Origin: a virus
Direction: 5' to 3' (one strand)
Length of the DNA: 40,132 nt
Virus record (IMG/VR): IMGVR_UViG_3300007734_000682
Location: 1-40,132 of that record
Shown here: in pieces, positions 17,139-24,667 of the stretch
Position numbering within the stretch: position 1 is the stretch's first letter
How the letters are laid out: each line of letters opens with the position of its first letter
Notes under the pieces: model-generated
The model's database searches: none
What the model was told of the DNA's origin: nothing
The model's input: the letters and a program-made list of their open reading frames with translations, nothing else
Translations under genes and position numbers: made by a program

Positions 17139-17683
17139 TATCTTGTCACCTCTGCCGATACTACAATTTGTCCCTGTGCCAACCGCGTAACAACGCTAGT
17201 TGGGCTAGTAATTTCAATATCGTAATAATAAATACCTTCATCAATATTAGCAGTTTGATTTGCCGTTGCATGAACCGCAAATAAACCATTAGTTGTGCCT
17301 ACGGTGATACCACTAGAACTTGTTAAAGATAATACCGCAGTTGGACTTTCTGGCAAAGAGCGTAATTGTAATGCCGCCGTATAACCAGTTACATTTACAG
17401 GCGCATATGCAATACCGCCGTTAATATAAGTGCCAGTTACCGCATTTAATACTGTAAATTGAGAACTAGTTGCCGCATTTACTAATACGCTTTGCAGATT
17501 ATAAGTAGATGGATTAACGCCAGTTATGCTTACTATTTGTGCCGCACTAAAGCCATTTACGGCAGTATAAGTAACTGTCGTTCCATTAGCAGTTATATTT
17601 GTAATTTCGGCTGGTTGATTATAAACAAAATTAACATACCAATCCGAACCTTGGTCTATTGTTAAGTTATAAGTAACTGCCAT
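17138..17683 (-). CDS. Beta-rich appendage protein
   Basis: A 181-residue protein. The N-terminus (MAVTYNLTIDQGSDWYVNF) and the C-terminal part (GIYYYDIEITSPTSVVTRLAQGQIVV) match small virion proteins of other phages that have an Ig-like or BppU-like fold; the middle (residues ~30-90) is a Thr/Val-rich insert. It starts on the overlap with the TerL stop and belongs to the same translationally coupled set as the two proteins after it. Confidence 0.65.
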   Translation of the reverse strand: MAVTYNLTIDQGSDWYVNFVYNQPAEITNITANGTTVTYTAVNGFSAAQIVSITGVNPSTYNLQSVLVNAATSSQFTVLNAVTGTYINGGIAYAPVNVTGYTAALQLRSLPESPTAVLSLTSSSGITVGTTNGLFAVHATANQTANIDEGIYYYDIEITSPTSVVTRLAQGQIVVSAEVTR

Positions 17684-19029
17684 TATTCTCCCAGACTAGC
17701 ACCGCAGGATACACAAACTTTTGCCGTTTTTGGTGACGGCATACCGCACTTAGCACACAATGATGCCATATTTGCTAAGGCAATCATACTACTTCCGCCC
17801 TGACTTAATTCTGTTAATGCCCATACTAAAGCATCTAATCTATCTGGGCTTTCATTTGATAACGGCGTCCATTCGCACATCTGCGTTTCCAAATTAGCAA
17901 AATAGCCAATATGATGCACTTTGCCTTGCTCATATAAAGCACTTATTGGTTCGGCTCTTAATTGCTTACCCCTAGTTGCCGTTACTTTTTTAGTGGCAAC
18001 GCTTCTATCTACTTGTTGAAGTGTTAATATCACCATATCGCCGCCGTTATTTGTTTCAGCAATAATCTTATCTGCCTTCAATTCGTGATATAGATTTACC
18101 GCTTGTCTTGCCCAAGCATCAGGGCTGGCGCGTAACGATTTATCCGACAGTATGTAATAATCGCCACTACTAGATACACCTGCCGCAATAATGCCTGTTT
18201 CATCGCTATTTTCATTACTGGTTACGGCAGGGTCTAAGCCAATTACTATGCGAATTAAGGGTGGCGCACTTACGACCCGAGCACTCTCTATCATTTCGCG
18301 AGTCCATAGTGCGCCTTCTACATTATCCAATATTTCGCCATAAAGTTCTTGCCTACCCAACCGCGTGTTCTCATAACGCAACTTAAATTCGGCTATGGCA
18401 CTAGGCGCTAAGTTAGCGGCGTTATCAAATGTGCTACCGCGTATGACTTTAACGCCGTTACGGTCAATTAAATCTTTTATAAGCCTAATTGGTTTTGGCG
18501 TAGTTGTAACAATAGTTTGTGGAAATGCACCTAAGCGTAAGCCAAATTGATATTGGTCCCACGCTTCTGGGTGCTTAAATGCCGCTAATTCATCAAACCA
18601 ACCGCCGTGATGCTGAGGCCCACGCAAACGCTCTGGTTCTTCACCACTAAACAATTTAATCCGTGAGCCGTTAAGTAAAAATATCTCGCCTATGCTACGG
18701 TTATAATCTTTCAAAGTGCCATACTCACGCAATATTGCCACGATACCCGAATTGCCTTCGGCGCAAGTATCACGCGCATCTCCGTAAGTAGGCGCTACGA
18801 TAGCCCACCGAGTTTTAGGATGACTAGATGCCTGATACGCCAGCCATTCTGCCGCCGTGCGTGTCTTGCCCGCACCGCGACCCGCTAAATATAACCAAGT
18901 CTGCCAACTGTTATCTTCAGTTGGTAACTGTTCCTGTCGGGCTAATTGGTGTGTCCAGCGCACTCTGCGGCTTGCTATTAAGGAGAGCGACAAGTCTGGC
19001 AACTTCGGCATCAATGCTATCTCGGTCAT
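17683..19029 (-). CDS. terL: Terminase large subunit
   Basis: A 448-residue packaging motor. The ATPase part has the Walker A motif AGRGAGKT (49-56) and the Walker B region WFDELAAF (144-151). The nuclease part has Asp266 in VIGLDPAVTS, Glu325 in IIAETNNGGD and Asp399 in SPDRLDALVWAL. The last 25 residues add a zinc ribbon, CAKCG...CVSCG, which is not a standard part of TerL. Its start ATG 19029 lies 113 bases inside the TerS gene, so translation is coupled. Confidence 0.95.
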   Translation of the reverse strand: MTEIALMPKLPDLSLSLIASRRVRWTHQLARQEQLPTEDNSWQTWLYLAGRGAGKTRTAAEWLAYQASSHPKTRWAIVAPTYGDARDTCAEGNSGIVAILREYGTLKDYNRSIGEIFLLNGSRIKLFSGEEPERLRGPQHHGGWFDELAAFKHPEAWDQYQFGLRLGAFPQTIVTTTPKPIRLIKDLIDRNGVKVIRGSTFDNAANLAPSAIAEFKLRYENTRLGRQELYGEILDNVEGALWTREMIESARVVSAPPLIRIVIGLDPAVTSNENSDETGIIAAGVSSSGDYYILSDKSLRASPDAWARQAVNLYHELKADKIIAETNNGGDMVILTLQQVDRSVATKKVTATRGKQLRAEPISALYEQGKVHHIGYFANLETQMCEWTPLSNESPDRLDALVWALTELSQGGSSMIALANMASLCAKCGMPSPKTAKVCVSCGASLGE

Positions 19030-19393
19030 AAATATTCACCTCTACTTGCGATTTAACAGGAACATCTAGTCCTAATAAACGCGCTCGCCTTTCCATTATT
19101 TTAATTAATGCCAATATGGCACGGGCACGCTCTTGCGCATCTACGCCATTAACTACATCGCCCCATATAGCCGCCTGAGCAATATCTAAGCGGTCTATTT
19201 CAGCATTTCTTATTGCTACTACATCTTCAACCACGATACGCCGACACGCCGATTGATACGCTTTATGCGCACCACTAGCGTTGGCATATCCAAGGCGTTC
19301 AGCAATTAAATCAAATGTTAATCCGCCACGCCGTAGTTCCAGCACTTTTTTCTCGCGTTCAATTACTGCTGGGTCTGACTTACCTCTTGCCAA
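18917..19393 (-). CDS. Terminase small subunit
   Basis: A 158-residue, largely helical protein just before and overlapping TerL. The N-terminal part (KVLELRRGGLTFDLIAERLGYANASGAHKAYQSA) is a helix-turn-helix of the TerS type that binds the packaging site, followed by a helical oligomerisation region. It starts at TTG 19393, with GGGGGG five bases upstream. Its last ~38 codons overlap TerL in another frame. Confidence 0.82.
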   Translation of the reverse strand: MARGKSDPAVIEREKKVLELRRGGLTFDLIAERLGYANASGAHKAYQSACRRIVVEDVVAIRNAEIDRLDIAQAAIWGDVVNGVDAQERARAILALIKIMERRARLLGLDVPVKSQVEVNIYDRDSIDAEVARLVALLNSKPQSALDTPISPTGTVTN

Positions 19394-19425
19394 TTTTTCC
19401 CCCCATATATCCTACAAATATAGCA

Positions 19426-20556
19426 TTAATTAGATGGTTTTGGACAAAGTATTTTTGCTATATCTTCATTGGGCGCACCTGCGTAACGGAAGCCAGTAGT
19501 AATGCGACTACGCGATAGCCCCAGCCTACCCGTTATTGATGATGTTTTGCCCCTTTGGGCGACCCGTGAGGGTTCTCTAATCATTTCCCAATTAGATGAC
19601 TTATTCAACGCCCTAACACGCGCTGGATGACTTGTGGTCGTATATGTAGAGAGCCCCTGAGCCTTCAATCCAGCGCAAATAGCATCTACGAATTTACCGC
19701 CTAAGCCTATTCCCTGATAATCAGGTAAAACTACTGTTCGGCTGATTCTACGAGCGGCTTTCACATTGGCATTTATAAGTGGCAGTATTGCCGTCATTAT
19801 TGCTGGCTGGTCATTAATCAAACCCACATATATTTGCGCCGACTTATTCAAAGTATCGCTTAAATAGTGATGCTTAGCGAAGATTTGCCACGCCGTATAG
19901 TTTGCCCAAATGATTTCACAATTGACTTGTGGGCGGGGTTGAACCGACCCCCAAGTGAAGGCACCTAAGTGCGGCTGATAAATCCAATCGGGTTGTAACC
20001 ATTCTTCTATATCATAATGGCACGATACGGCAACAAATTTCTGATTTCTGGCTCTAACAGTTTTGGCTATTGCGGCTGAACCTATTTGCGCAACTGTGCG
20101 GTCAATAACCGATGTAAATTCATCTACAACGGATATATCTTCACTTTCTGCCAATATTCTTGCCATAGCAACCCTAAATTTTTCACCATTACTTAAATTT
20201 TCATAAGGGCGTAACCACGCTGGCGGTGATGAGAAACCCACCGAAGATAACAATTCTGTTATATCTTTAATTGGCATTTGTTTTGGGAAATCATCAATAA
20301 CGGCGTTATTAGCACTCCATTTCATATTTTCTGCCAACGATAATTCTTTATTAAACATATTTTTAGCAATAGTTGTTTTACCTGCGCCTGATGGCCCAAC
20401 AATTAACCCTATATTCCAAGAGCGAGTAGATAAATCAGGGATATTATTTGGCACTTCCGTTACAGATAATTTAGCCGCTTGTAAATCAAATATGCCTTCT
20501 AATTGCATTACGCGTGGCGTTCTTTCAATTTGCGTAGTTAATTTGATAGTGCTCAT
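19426..20556 (-). CDS. ABC-type ATPase fused to Mom-like GNAT acetyltransferase
   Basis: A 376-residue two-domain protein. The N-terminal ABC ATPase has Walker A GPSGAGKT (54-61), signature LSNGEKFR (121-128), Walker B ISVVDE (141-146) with FTSVIDR, and the H-loop His180. The C-terminal part has HHYLS (229-233), and VLPDYQGIGLGGKF (276-289) fits the acetyl-CoA-binding motif A of GNAT enzymes. HHYL is shared with the phage Mu Mom family, which modifies adenine in DNA. The ATPase-GNAT layout recalls the COG2401 family. It starts on an ATGA overlap with a ParB-like gene. A DNA base-modification role is likely but unproven. Confidence 0.8.
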   Translation of the reverse strand: MSTIKLTTQIERTPRVMQLEGIFDLQAAKLSVTEVPNNIPDLSTRSWNIGLIVGPSGAGKTTIAKNMFNKELSLAENMKWSANNAVIDDFPKQMPIKDITELLSSVGFSSPPAWLRPYENLSNGEKFRVAMARILAESEDISVVDEFTSVIDRTVAQIGSAAIAKTVRARNQKFVAVSCHYDIEEWLQPDWIYQPHLGAFTWGSVQPRPQVNCEIIWANYTAWQIFAKHHYLSDTLNKSAQIYVGLINDQPAIMTAILPLINANVKAARRISRTVVLPDYQGIGLGGKFVDAICAGLKAQGLSTYTTTSHPARVRALNKSSNWEMIREPSRVAQRGKTSSITGRLGLSRSRITTGFRYAGAPNEDIAKILCPKPSN

Positions 20557-21086
20557 ATAACGATAGCCCTTACTCTTAATCCTTCTTCCGATAATCGCAA
20601 AAGTAAAGCAGTTTGTTCGTTTTCATCAGCGCACTCAATTACTACTTCATAGCGTTCAGCAATTTCTTTTATGCTGGTATCTATTTCATCACGGGTTTTC
20701 AAATCAAAATCTTTGAAACCTAATTCACCAATGTTCCATTCTTCTAATTTTAATTCCCGTAACTGGCTTAATAGTATTTCTGTATTCCAAGATGCCAATT
20801 CAGCCGTGCGATTATCAGCAAGCGCATATGCTTTTATTGTATCTTCATCCCAAGTATCGGGAACACGCACTACGGATAAACCTTTCCACCCTATTTGCCG
20901 AGCGGCTTCTAATGTGCCGTTACCAGCAACTACGATATTATCTTTTGTTATAACAACGGGTTTTCGTTGCCCAAATGTTTGTAACGATTTAGCAATAGCA
21001 TCTATATTTTTCTTGTTATGGCTTCTTGCGTTATTAGCATCAAGCGTTAAATCATCAATCGGGATAATTTCTATATCTAGTTCCAT
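20553..21086 (-). CDS. ParB-like protein (phage type)
   Basis: A 177-residue protein. Residues 1-95 are a ParB/Srx-like domain: IIPIDDLTLDANNARSH, the helix IDAIAKSLQTFGQRKPVVI, the core VVAGNGTLEAARQIGW (52-67), and YALADNRTAELASW (87-100). The end (147-177: YEVVIECADENEQTALLL to VRAIVI) is a small alpha/beta domain that often closes phage ParB-like proteins. The core GNGTLEA replaces the GxRR of true ParB. It overlaps the ATPase-GNAT gene by 4 bases. It may guide that enzyme to DNA, by context only. Confidence 0.82.
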   Translation of the reverse strand: MELDIEIIPIDDLTLDANNARSHNKKNIDAIAKSLQTFGQRKPVVITKDNIVVAGNGTLEAARQIGWKGLSVVRVPDTWDEDTIKAYALADNRTAELASWNTEILLSQLRELKLEEWNIGELGFKDFDLKTRDEIDTSIKEIAERYEVVIECADENEQTALLLRLSEEGLRVRAIVI

Positions 21087-21110
21087 TTTTAGCCTTTCCT
21101 AAAATTAAGT

Positions 21111-21144
21111 GAGAGGGGTGCCAAGGGACGGAAGCACCCCTCTC
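21111..21144 (-). terminator. Terminator-like hairpin
   Basis: A perfect 11-bp stem, GAGAGGGGTGC (21111-21121) with GCACCCCTCTC (21134-21144), and a 12-base loop, between the MerR-like gene and the ParB-like gene. On the minus strand ACTTAATTTTAGG follows. It may separate the upstream replication genes from the ParB/GNAT pair. Confidence 0.65.
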
Positions 21145-21150
21145 TATTCG

Positions 21151-21354
21151 CTACTCCGAAGGGATAAACGGAGTGCGAACTGCCTTCACTCGCTGGACAT
21201 CTGCCAAAGTAAAAAGCGACCTACGCTTTTGTTTGCCTACTGGTATTAACAATTTACGATGCACTAATTGTCGCAAATTATTTGGCGTGATGCCAAGTAA
21301 TTCGGCGGCATAAACGCTATCTACAATATCGTCTGATATATCTGTGTTTTCCAT
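21151..21354 (-). CDS. Small MerR/excisionase-type helix-turn-helix protein
   Basis: A 67-residue protein with a winged-helix layout: DSVYAAELLGITPNNLRQLVH (recognition helix), KLLIPVGKQKRRSLFT (wing) and LADVQRVKAVR. This is the MerR/Xis-like DNA-binding fold. No integrase is present, so a regulator of phage genes is more likely than an excisionase. It lies right before a strong hairpin. Confidence 0.75.
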   Translation of the reverse strand: MENTDISDDIVDSVYAAELLGITPNNLRQLVHRKLLIPVGKQKRRSLFTLADVQRVKAVRTPFIPSE

Positions 21355-21366
21355 TATCTGCCTTTC

Positions 21367-21765
21367 TTATGCCCAAGGGTCATCAACTGGGTCCTCTATT
21401 GGTTTATTATGCTCAACCGTTAATGGTTCAGCCGTATTTTTTGGAACAATGCCGTAAGTATCACAATTTATTTGTAATGTTTTTTGATTATTGCCTTCTT
21501 TATCTACCCAAGTTTCCACATTAAATCTGCCACTAATTACTACGCGTTTGCCTTTTCGTAATTCGTTAGCCGCGCCCGTAGCATCTTTACCCCAAACAAA
21601 ACACCGAAACCAAATTGTTTCGCCATCTTCCCATTCGTTATTTTTTTTAACGCGTGGAGTATTTGCTATGGTAAAACTTGTAACTAATGCACCCGTTGGT
21701 GTTTTTCTTAATTCTGGGTCGCTTCCTAAATTACCTGTAACTGTTAATATGCCTTCACCAGCCAT
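21367..21765 (-). CDS. ssb: Single-stranded DNA-binding protein
   Basis: A 132-residue protein with the OB fold of bacterial SSB: ILTVTGNLGSDPELRKTPTG, VTSFTIANTPRV, ETIWFRCFVWGKDA and KGKRVVISGRF. The short acidic tail ends in DPVDDPWA, close to the DDxPF tip with which SSBs recruit partner proteins. It protects single-stranded DNA in replication and recombination. It overlaps the HNH gene by 11 bases. Confidence 0.92.
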   Translation of the reverse strand: MAGEGILTVTGNLGSDPELRKTPTGALVTSFTIANTPRVKKNNEWEDGETIWFRCFVWGKDATGAANELRKGKRVVISGRFNVETWVDKEGNNQKTLQINCDTYGIVPKNTAEPLTVEHNKPIEDPVDDPWA

Positions 21766-22105
21766 AACCTTCTATCCTTTCAATGTAATCGTATTGCCCA
21801 TCATCCGTTAGTGTAACAATAGAACCGTTAGGCAACTGTAATGGAATATTGTCTGGCTCGGCGTGTCGTGAAACTATATGACCCGATAGCGTAGATTTTT
21901 TTATGTTCATATGAACACTAAATGATGCCAAGTTATGGCAATCGTGATGTAACGCAATTAAATTATTAACTTCATCTTTACCGCCACGCGATTTGAATTT
22001 GCGATGATGTAATGCAAAATTATCTGTTAATACTAACCCACATAATTCGCAGTATCCTTTACACCGTGCTAACACCAAATCTCTTAGAGATTTCCAATCC
22101 GCCAT
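21755..22105 (-). CDS. HNH endonuclease
   Basis: A 116-residue protein. The zinc-binding CELC (19-22), then LHHRKFKSRGG (32-42) with the catalytic His, Asn47/Asn48 in EVNNLIALHHDCHN (45-58), give a full HNH motif. It could serve in replication, or be a free-standing mobile nuclease. The place between SSB and RusA argues for a stable role in DNA metabolism. Confidence 0.85.
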   Translation of the reverse strand: MADWKSLRDLVLARCKGYCELCGLVLTDNFALHHRKFKSRGGKDEVNNLIALHHDCHNLASFSVHMNIKKSTLSGHIVSRHAEPDNIPLQLPNGSIVTLTDDGQYDYIERIEGYGW

Positions 22106-22134
22106 TAGATGCCTTCCTAGAATTTAATGAGGGT

Positions 22135-22623
22135 TTAATCGGTATATGTGTTGAAGTAATCGTCAAGGATTTGTGTATTGCTGATACTGCGGCTTAATTT
22201 TGCACGGTCAGTAATTTTAATCCAAGCCCCTTCTATATCAGAATATTCTTTGCTAGCAGTTAATTTAACTACTTGCTCATCATCATTATAAGCAACGCCT
22301 GTTAAAGCATCTAATACTGCTCTTGCTAATTTATCTATATCAGGGCGTTTATGCGGTTCTTTGCGTTTAACTGTTTTCGGGCGCGCCATATGGAAAGTTA
22401 CATTAATTTCTACGCCTTCTTCTGCTTTACTAACTTGTGCGTGGCGAGCGCAGTTAGCAATTGTTGCTCGCCACACAGCCAAGTCATTTGCTCTCATATG
22501 AATTGCGTGACCATTAATGAATTTTAACGAACCTTGCGGCACGGCTTTACCAGCCACGAAAAAATGAGCATTAATACCATTTATTTCGTTGCCAGTATTT
22601 CCAAGCGTTACAAGGTGTTCCAT
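22135..22623 (-). CDS. rusA: RusA-like Holliday-junction resolvase
   Basis: A 162-residue protein if started at ATG 22623; a TTG four codons upstream (22635) is also possible, and neither has a clear ribosome binding site. The family signature is RPDIDKLARAVLDALTGVAY followed by NDDEQVV, in which the Asp residues bind metal, with FVAGKAVPQGSLKF near the N-terminus. RusA cuts Holliday junctions or branched replication intermediates before packaging. The start overlaps the end of the lysozyme-like gene by about 50 bases. Confidence 0.87.
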   Translation of the reverse strand: MEHLVTLGNTGNEINGINAHFFVAGKAVPQGSLKFINGHAIHMRANDLAVWRATIANCARHAQVSKAEEGVEINVTFHMARPKTVKRKEPHKRPDIDKLARAVLDALTGVAYNDDEQVVKLTASKEYSDIEGAWIKITDRAKLSRSISNTQILDDYFNTYTD

Positions 22624-22972
22624 AGCGGTGCTCAATATACCGCAATCCGTTAATGATTTGTTTCATTGGGTCGGTGCTTGTTTCACCAAGCATTTGTGCT
22701 ATACCAAAAGCCGTGCTAGTAGGGTTATCAGCAAGGTGATTCCACGCTGATTCTTTACCCCAAAGCATATTTAGGCATTTGGATTGTTTTTTACCCCAAC
22801 CATATTTAGCCATTTTTATTTTGGCATATGTTTTGGGTTCTGTTAGTGCTATCGCTTTATGGACTTGTCTTATCTCTAGTTTAGGCGCGGTGGCTTCTGC
22901 TGGATATATGATTCCAACCGCCAACGCAAGAGCCATAATTAGAGTTGTTTTTAGTTTTTTGCGATTTGGCAT
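22571..22972 (-). CDS. Secreted lysozyme / transglycosylase-like protein
   Basis: A 133-residue protein. Residues 1-27 look like a signal peptide or anchor (MPNRKKLKTTLIMALALAVG, ending AEA). The mature part has WGKESAWN (71-78) with Glu74 as likely catalytic acid, then TAFGIAQ (87-93), GLRYIEHRYGTPCNAW, and a Cys pair (66 and 121) that could form a disulfide. This is the pattern of SLT/Rpf-like peptidoglycan hydrolases. Oddly it lies in the replication region, far from the lysis genes at 35 kb. Confidence 0.75.
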   Translation of the reverse strand: MPNRKKLKTTLIMALALAVGIIYPAEATAPKLEIRQVHKAIALTEPKTYAKIKMAKYGWGKKQSKCLNMLWGKESAWNHLADNPTSTAFGIAQMLGETSTDPMKQIINGLRYIEHRYGTPCNAWKYWQRNKWY

Positions 22973-22984
22973 ATCTGCTACTCC

Positions 22985-23299
22985 TTAGAGAGTGCGAGTT
23001 TTTTCGCTCTCTTTGTTATCGTAGTTTTCTGCGTGTTTATATTTGGAGCGTTCTCTTAATCTTTGCCCCATTTCCTCGGTGCTAACGGAGGTATTTTGGA
23101 TTTCTGCTCTCTCATAATTACAAACCGAGCAGAATTGCACCCCATCATACCATTTTTCCACCACGATTTTTTCGCCTTTATTCCATCGTTCCTGTTGGTC
23201 TAAATAACGAATATGAATAAAGCCTTTTTCACATCCTTCGGTGTGTGTGCAACGGCAGTTTAATCTGCCACAATGATTATGATTTTGTCCCAGTAACAT
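22985..23299 (-). CDS. Small Cys/His-rich protein
   Basis: A 104-residue protein with CGRLNCRCTHTEGCEKGF near the N-terminus and FCSVCNYERAE in the middle, likely metal-binding knuckles. The C-terminal third is charged and helical. It starts on a TAATG overlap with the previous small gene. Function unknown. Confidence 0.65.
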   Translation of the reverse strand: MLLGQNHNHCGRLNCRCTHTEGCEKGFIHIRYLDQQERWNKGEKIVVEKWYDGVQFCSVCNYERAEIQNTSVSTEEMGQRLRERSKYKHAENYDNKESEKTRTL

Positions 23300-23472
23300 T
23301 ACATTTCCCTTCTTATTAGATTCATTACATCATCTATAGCCGTTTCAAAACCGTGCTTATAAATAAAAGCAAGTTCATTCATTGGCTCATCTTTTACGCG
23401 TAATTCATTTATATTGCGTAAAAGTTTTTGTAGTAATTCAAAATTACTAAGTTCAGTTGGTTTTTCCGTCAT
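23299..23472 (-). CDS. Small helical protein
   Basis: A 57-residue protein, ATG 23472 to TAA 23299-23301, with TTAGGAAAC as ribosome binding region. It is helical and charged: LSNFELLQKLLRNINELR, then LAFIYKHGFETAIDDVMNLI. The end overlaps the next start by one base (TAATG), and the start overlaps the upstream gene by 20 bases. It has the tight spacing of a real gene in this operon. Function unknown. Confidence 0.65.
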   Translation of the reverse strand: MTEKPTELSNFELLQKLLRNINELRVKDEPMNELAFIYKHGFETAIDDVMNLIRREM

Positions 23473-23752
23473 AGTTTCCTAACGCTATATCGGCGCAAAT
23501 GGTTTGAACGCCTATTAGAGCATTATCAACCGAACCAGCAGTTTTGATGATTTGTTTGCGATTGTTTAATGGTTTCCAAGCCATTATTTGTTCAGCGATT
23601 TGGTTGCGTATTTGTGCTTCCAATACTGATATTACTTGTTTAGCCAATTCGGTATCTTTGCCTTTTGGCGTATCAAGCAATAATTGTCCGTTTTTTACAG
23701 ACCAATGCGGTTTGGTGCATATGCCAAAATTAAACAAATGCCGAATCTGCAT
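23453..23752 (-). CDS. Hypothetical protein
   Basis: A 99-residue protein starting at ATG 23752, mostly helical (DTELAKQVISVLEAQIRNQ, EQIMAWKPLNNRKQIIK), with VDNALIGVQTICADIALG near the end. No known motif is recognised. It lies 3 bases after the stop of the tiny Cys-protein gene and overlaps the next one by 20 bases. Confidence 0.65.
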   Translation of the reverse strand: MQIRHLFNFGICTKPHWSVKNGQLLLDTPKGKDTELAKQVISVLEAQIRNQIAEQIMAWKPLNNRKQIIKTAGSVDNALIGVQTICADIALGNYDGKTN

Positions 23753-23754
23753 AA

Positions 23755-23871
23755 TTACCTGCCTCTTTTGTGGTCAATGGATAATTCGTAATGATAATCG
23801 CATAGTGCCTTACCCATTTTGGTATGGGTTGCTATATCTTTACATAAGATACAAGTTGTCCCTTGTTCCAT
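23755..23871 (-). CDS. Tiny zinc-knuckle protein
   Basis: A 38-residue protein, ATG 23871 (TAATG overlap with the previous stop) to TAA 23755-23757. The sequence has TTCILCKD and KALCDYHYELS, a CxxC plus CxxH arrangement that would bind one zinc ion. The size is below the usual gene-calling limit, but the exact stop/start overlaps on one side and a 2-base gap on the other support it. Confidence 0.6.
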   Translation of the reverse strand: MEQGTTCILCKDIATHTKMGKALCDYHYELSIDHKRGR

Positions 23872-24665
23872 TATTTGCCCTGCCTTTCTTTATACATATT
23901 CTGAGCCACGCGATATGCGTAACTTACTAAATCTGTTAAATCTTTACTTGCCGCCTCATCTATAGCCAATAAGGCTATACGCCCAAAGCGTTTAGTCATT
24001 TGACCTATGCGCCCAATTTCTGCGCTGGATAATTGCCTAGTTTGTAATTCCGCTACATACCAAGCAGTTAATGCAATACATCCGCCTATATCGTTAGCGT
24101 TATGTAATGCATCCCATTGTTCTTCCACTAACTTAGATAAGTTCCAAGCGTTAATACCATTTGCTCTTGCTTCGGCAAGTTTATTGCCTATTGCTTCAAC
24201 GGCATTTTTAGCACTTGCTACTCTAGGCGTAGGAAGTTGTTTATTTATCTGTATTCTGTTTTCTGTATTCTGTATTCTGTATTCTGGCTCTGTTACTAAC
24301 GCGTTATCCCACCCGTCATCATCTGCTTCGGATTGTTTTTGTCGGTAACGCTTGGCTCTAGTCCGTAATGCTTCCCGTTTATGTTCAACCTGAGCCTTAC
24401 TGGTTTGATGTGCCAAATAATCGTGGATTTGAAATCCTTTTTCCACTCTTATCCATAAACCGACTTCTTCCAATTCATCCGATGGTTTGGCGGTGCTTTC
24501 TTTATCACTCAGCATTCCTGATACTGCCTGATATGGAACAAACCCATCTGTTAAATATTTACCTGAATAGCATAATCCGCGTATATGTAGCCGAAATGCT
24601 AAATCAGATAAACCAATAACTTTTGGATGGTCGGGAAAACTATCGTCAATTTTTATCCAAGCCAT
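23871..24665 (-). CDS. Replication initiation-like protein (winged-helix N-terminus)
   Basis: A 264-residue protein. The N-terminus (AWIKIDDSFPDHPKVIGLSD, then RLHIRGLCYSGKYLTDGFVP) is the winged-helix domain seen in phage replication-organiser proteins. Then comes a basic region (HKREALRTRAKRYRQKQSEADD), a linker made of a short DNA repeat, and a helical C-terminal part. Such proteins open the origin and recruit a host helicase. The genome has no visible helicase, primase or polymerase, which fits. Confidence 0.7.
   Translation of the reverse strand: MAWIKIDDSFPDHPKVIGLSDLAFRLHIRGLCYSGKYLTDGFVPYQAVSGMLSDKESTAKPSDELEEVGLWIRVEKGFQIHDYLAHQTSKAQVEHKREALRTRAKRYRQKQSEADDDGWDNALVTEPEYRIQNTENRIQINKQLPTPRVASAKNAVEAIGNKLAEARANGINAWNLSKLVEEQWDALHNANDIGGCIALTAWYVAELQTRQLSSAEIGRIGQMTKRFGRIALLAIDEAASKDLTDLVSYAYRVAQNMYKERQGK
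24248..24287. repeat. Short tandem repeat (TATTCTG units) inside the replication gene
   Basis: The motif TATTCTG/TTTTCTG recurs five times in about 40 bases, encoding YRIQNTENRIQ in the linker between the two halves of the replication protein. Such slippage-prone tracts may change linker length, or could serve as origin iterons within the gene. Confidence 0.7.
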
Positions 24666-24667
24666 TT

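Noticed and set aside
21151-21354. MerR-like protein as excisionase of a temperate phage
   Set aside because: No integrase, attachment site or repressor found in the whole circle; kept as a general HTH regulator.
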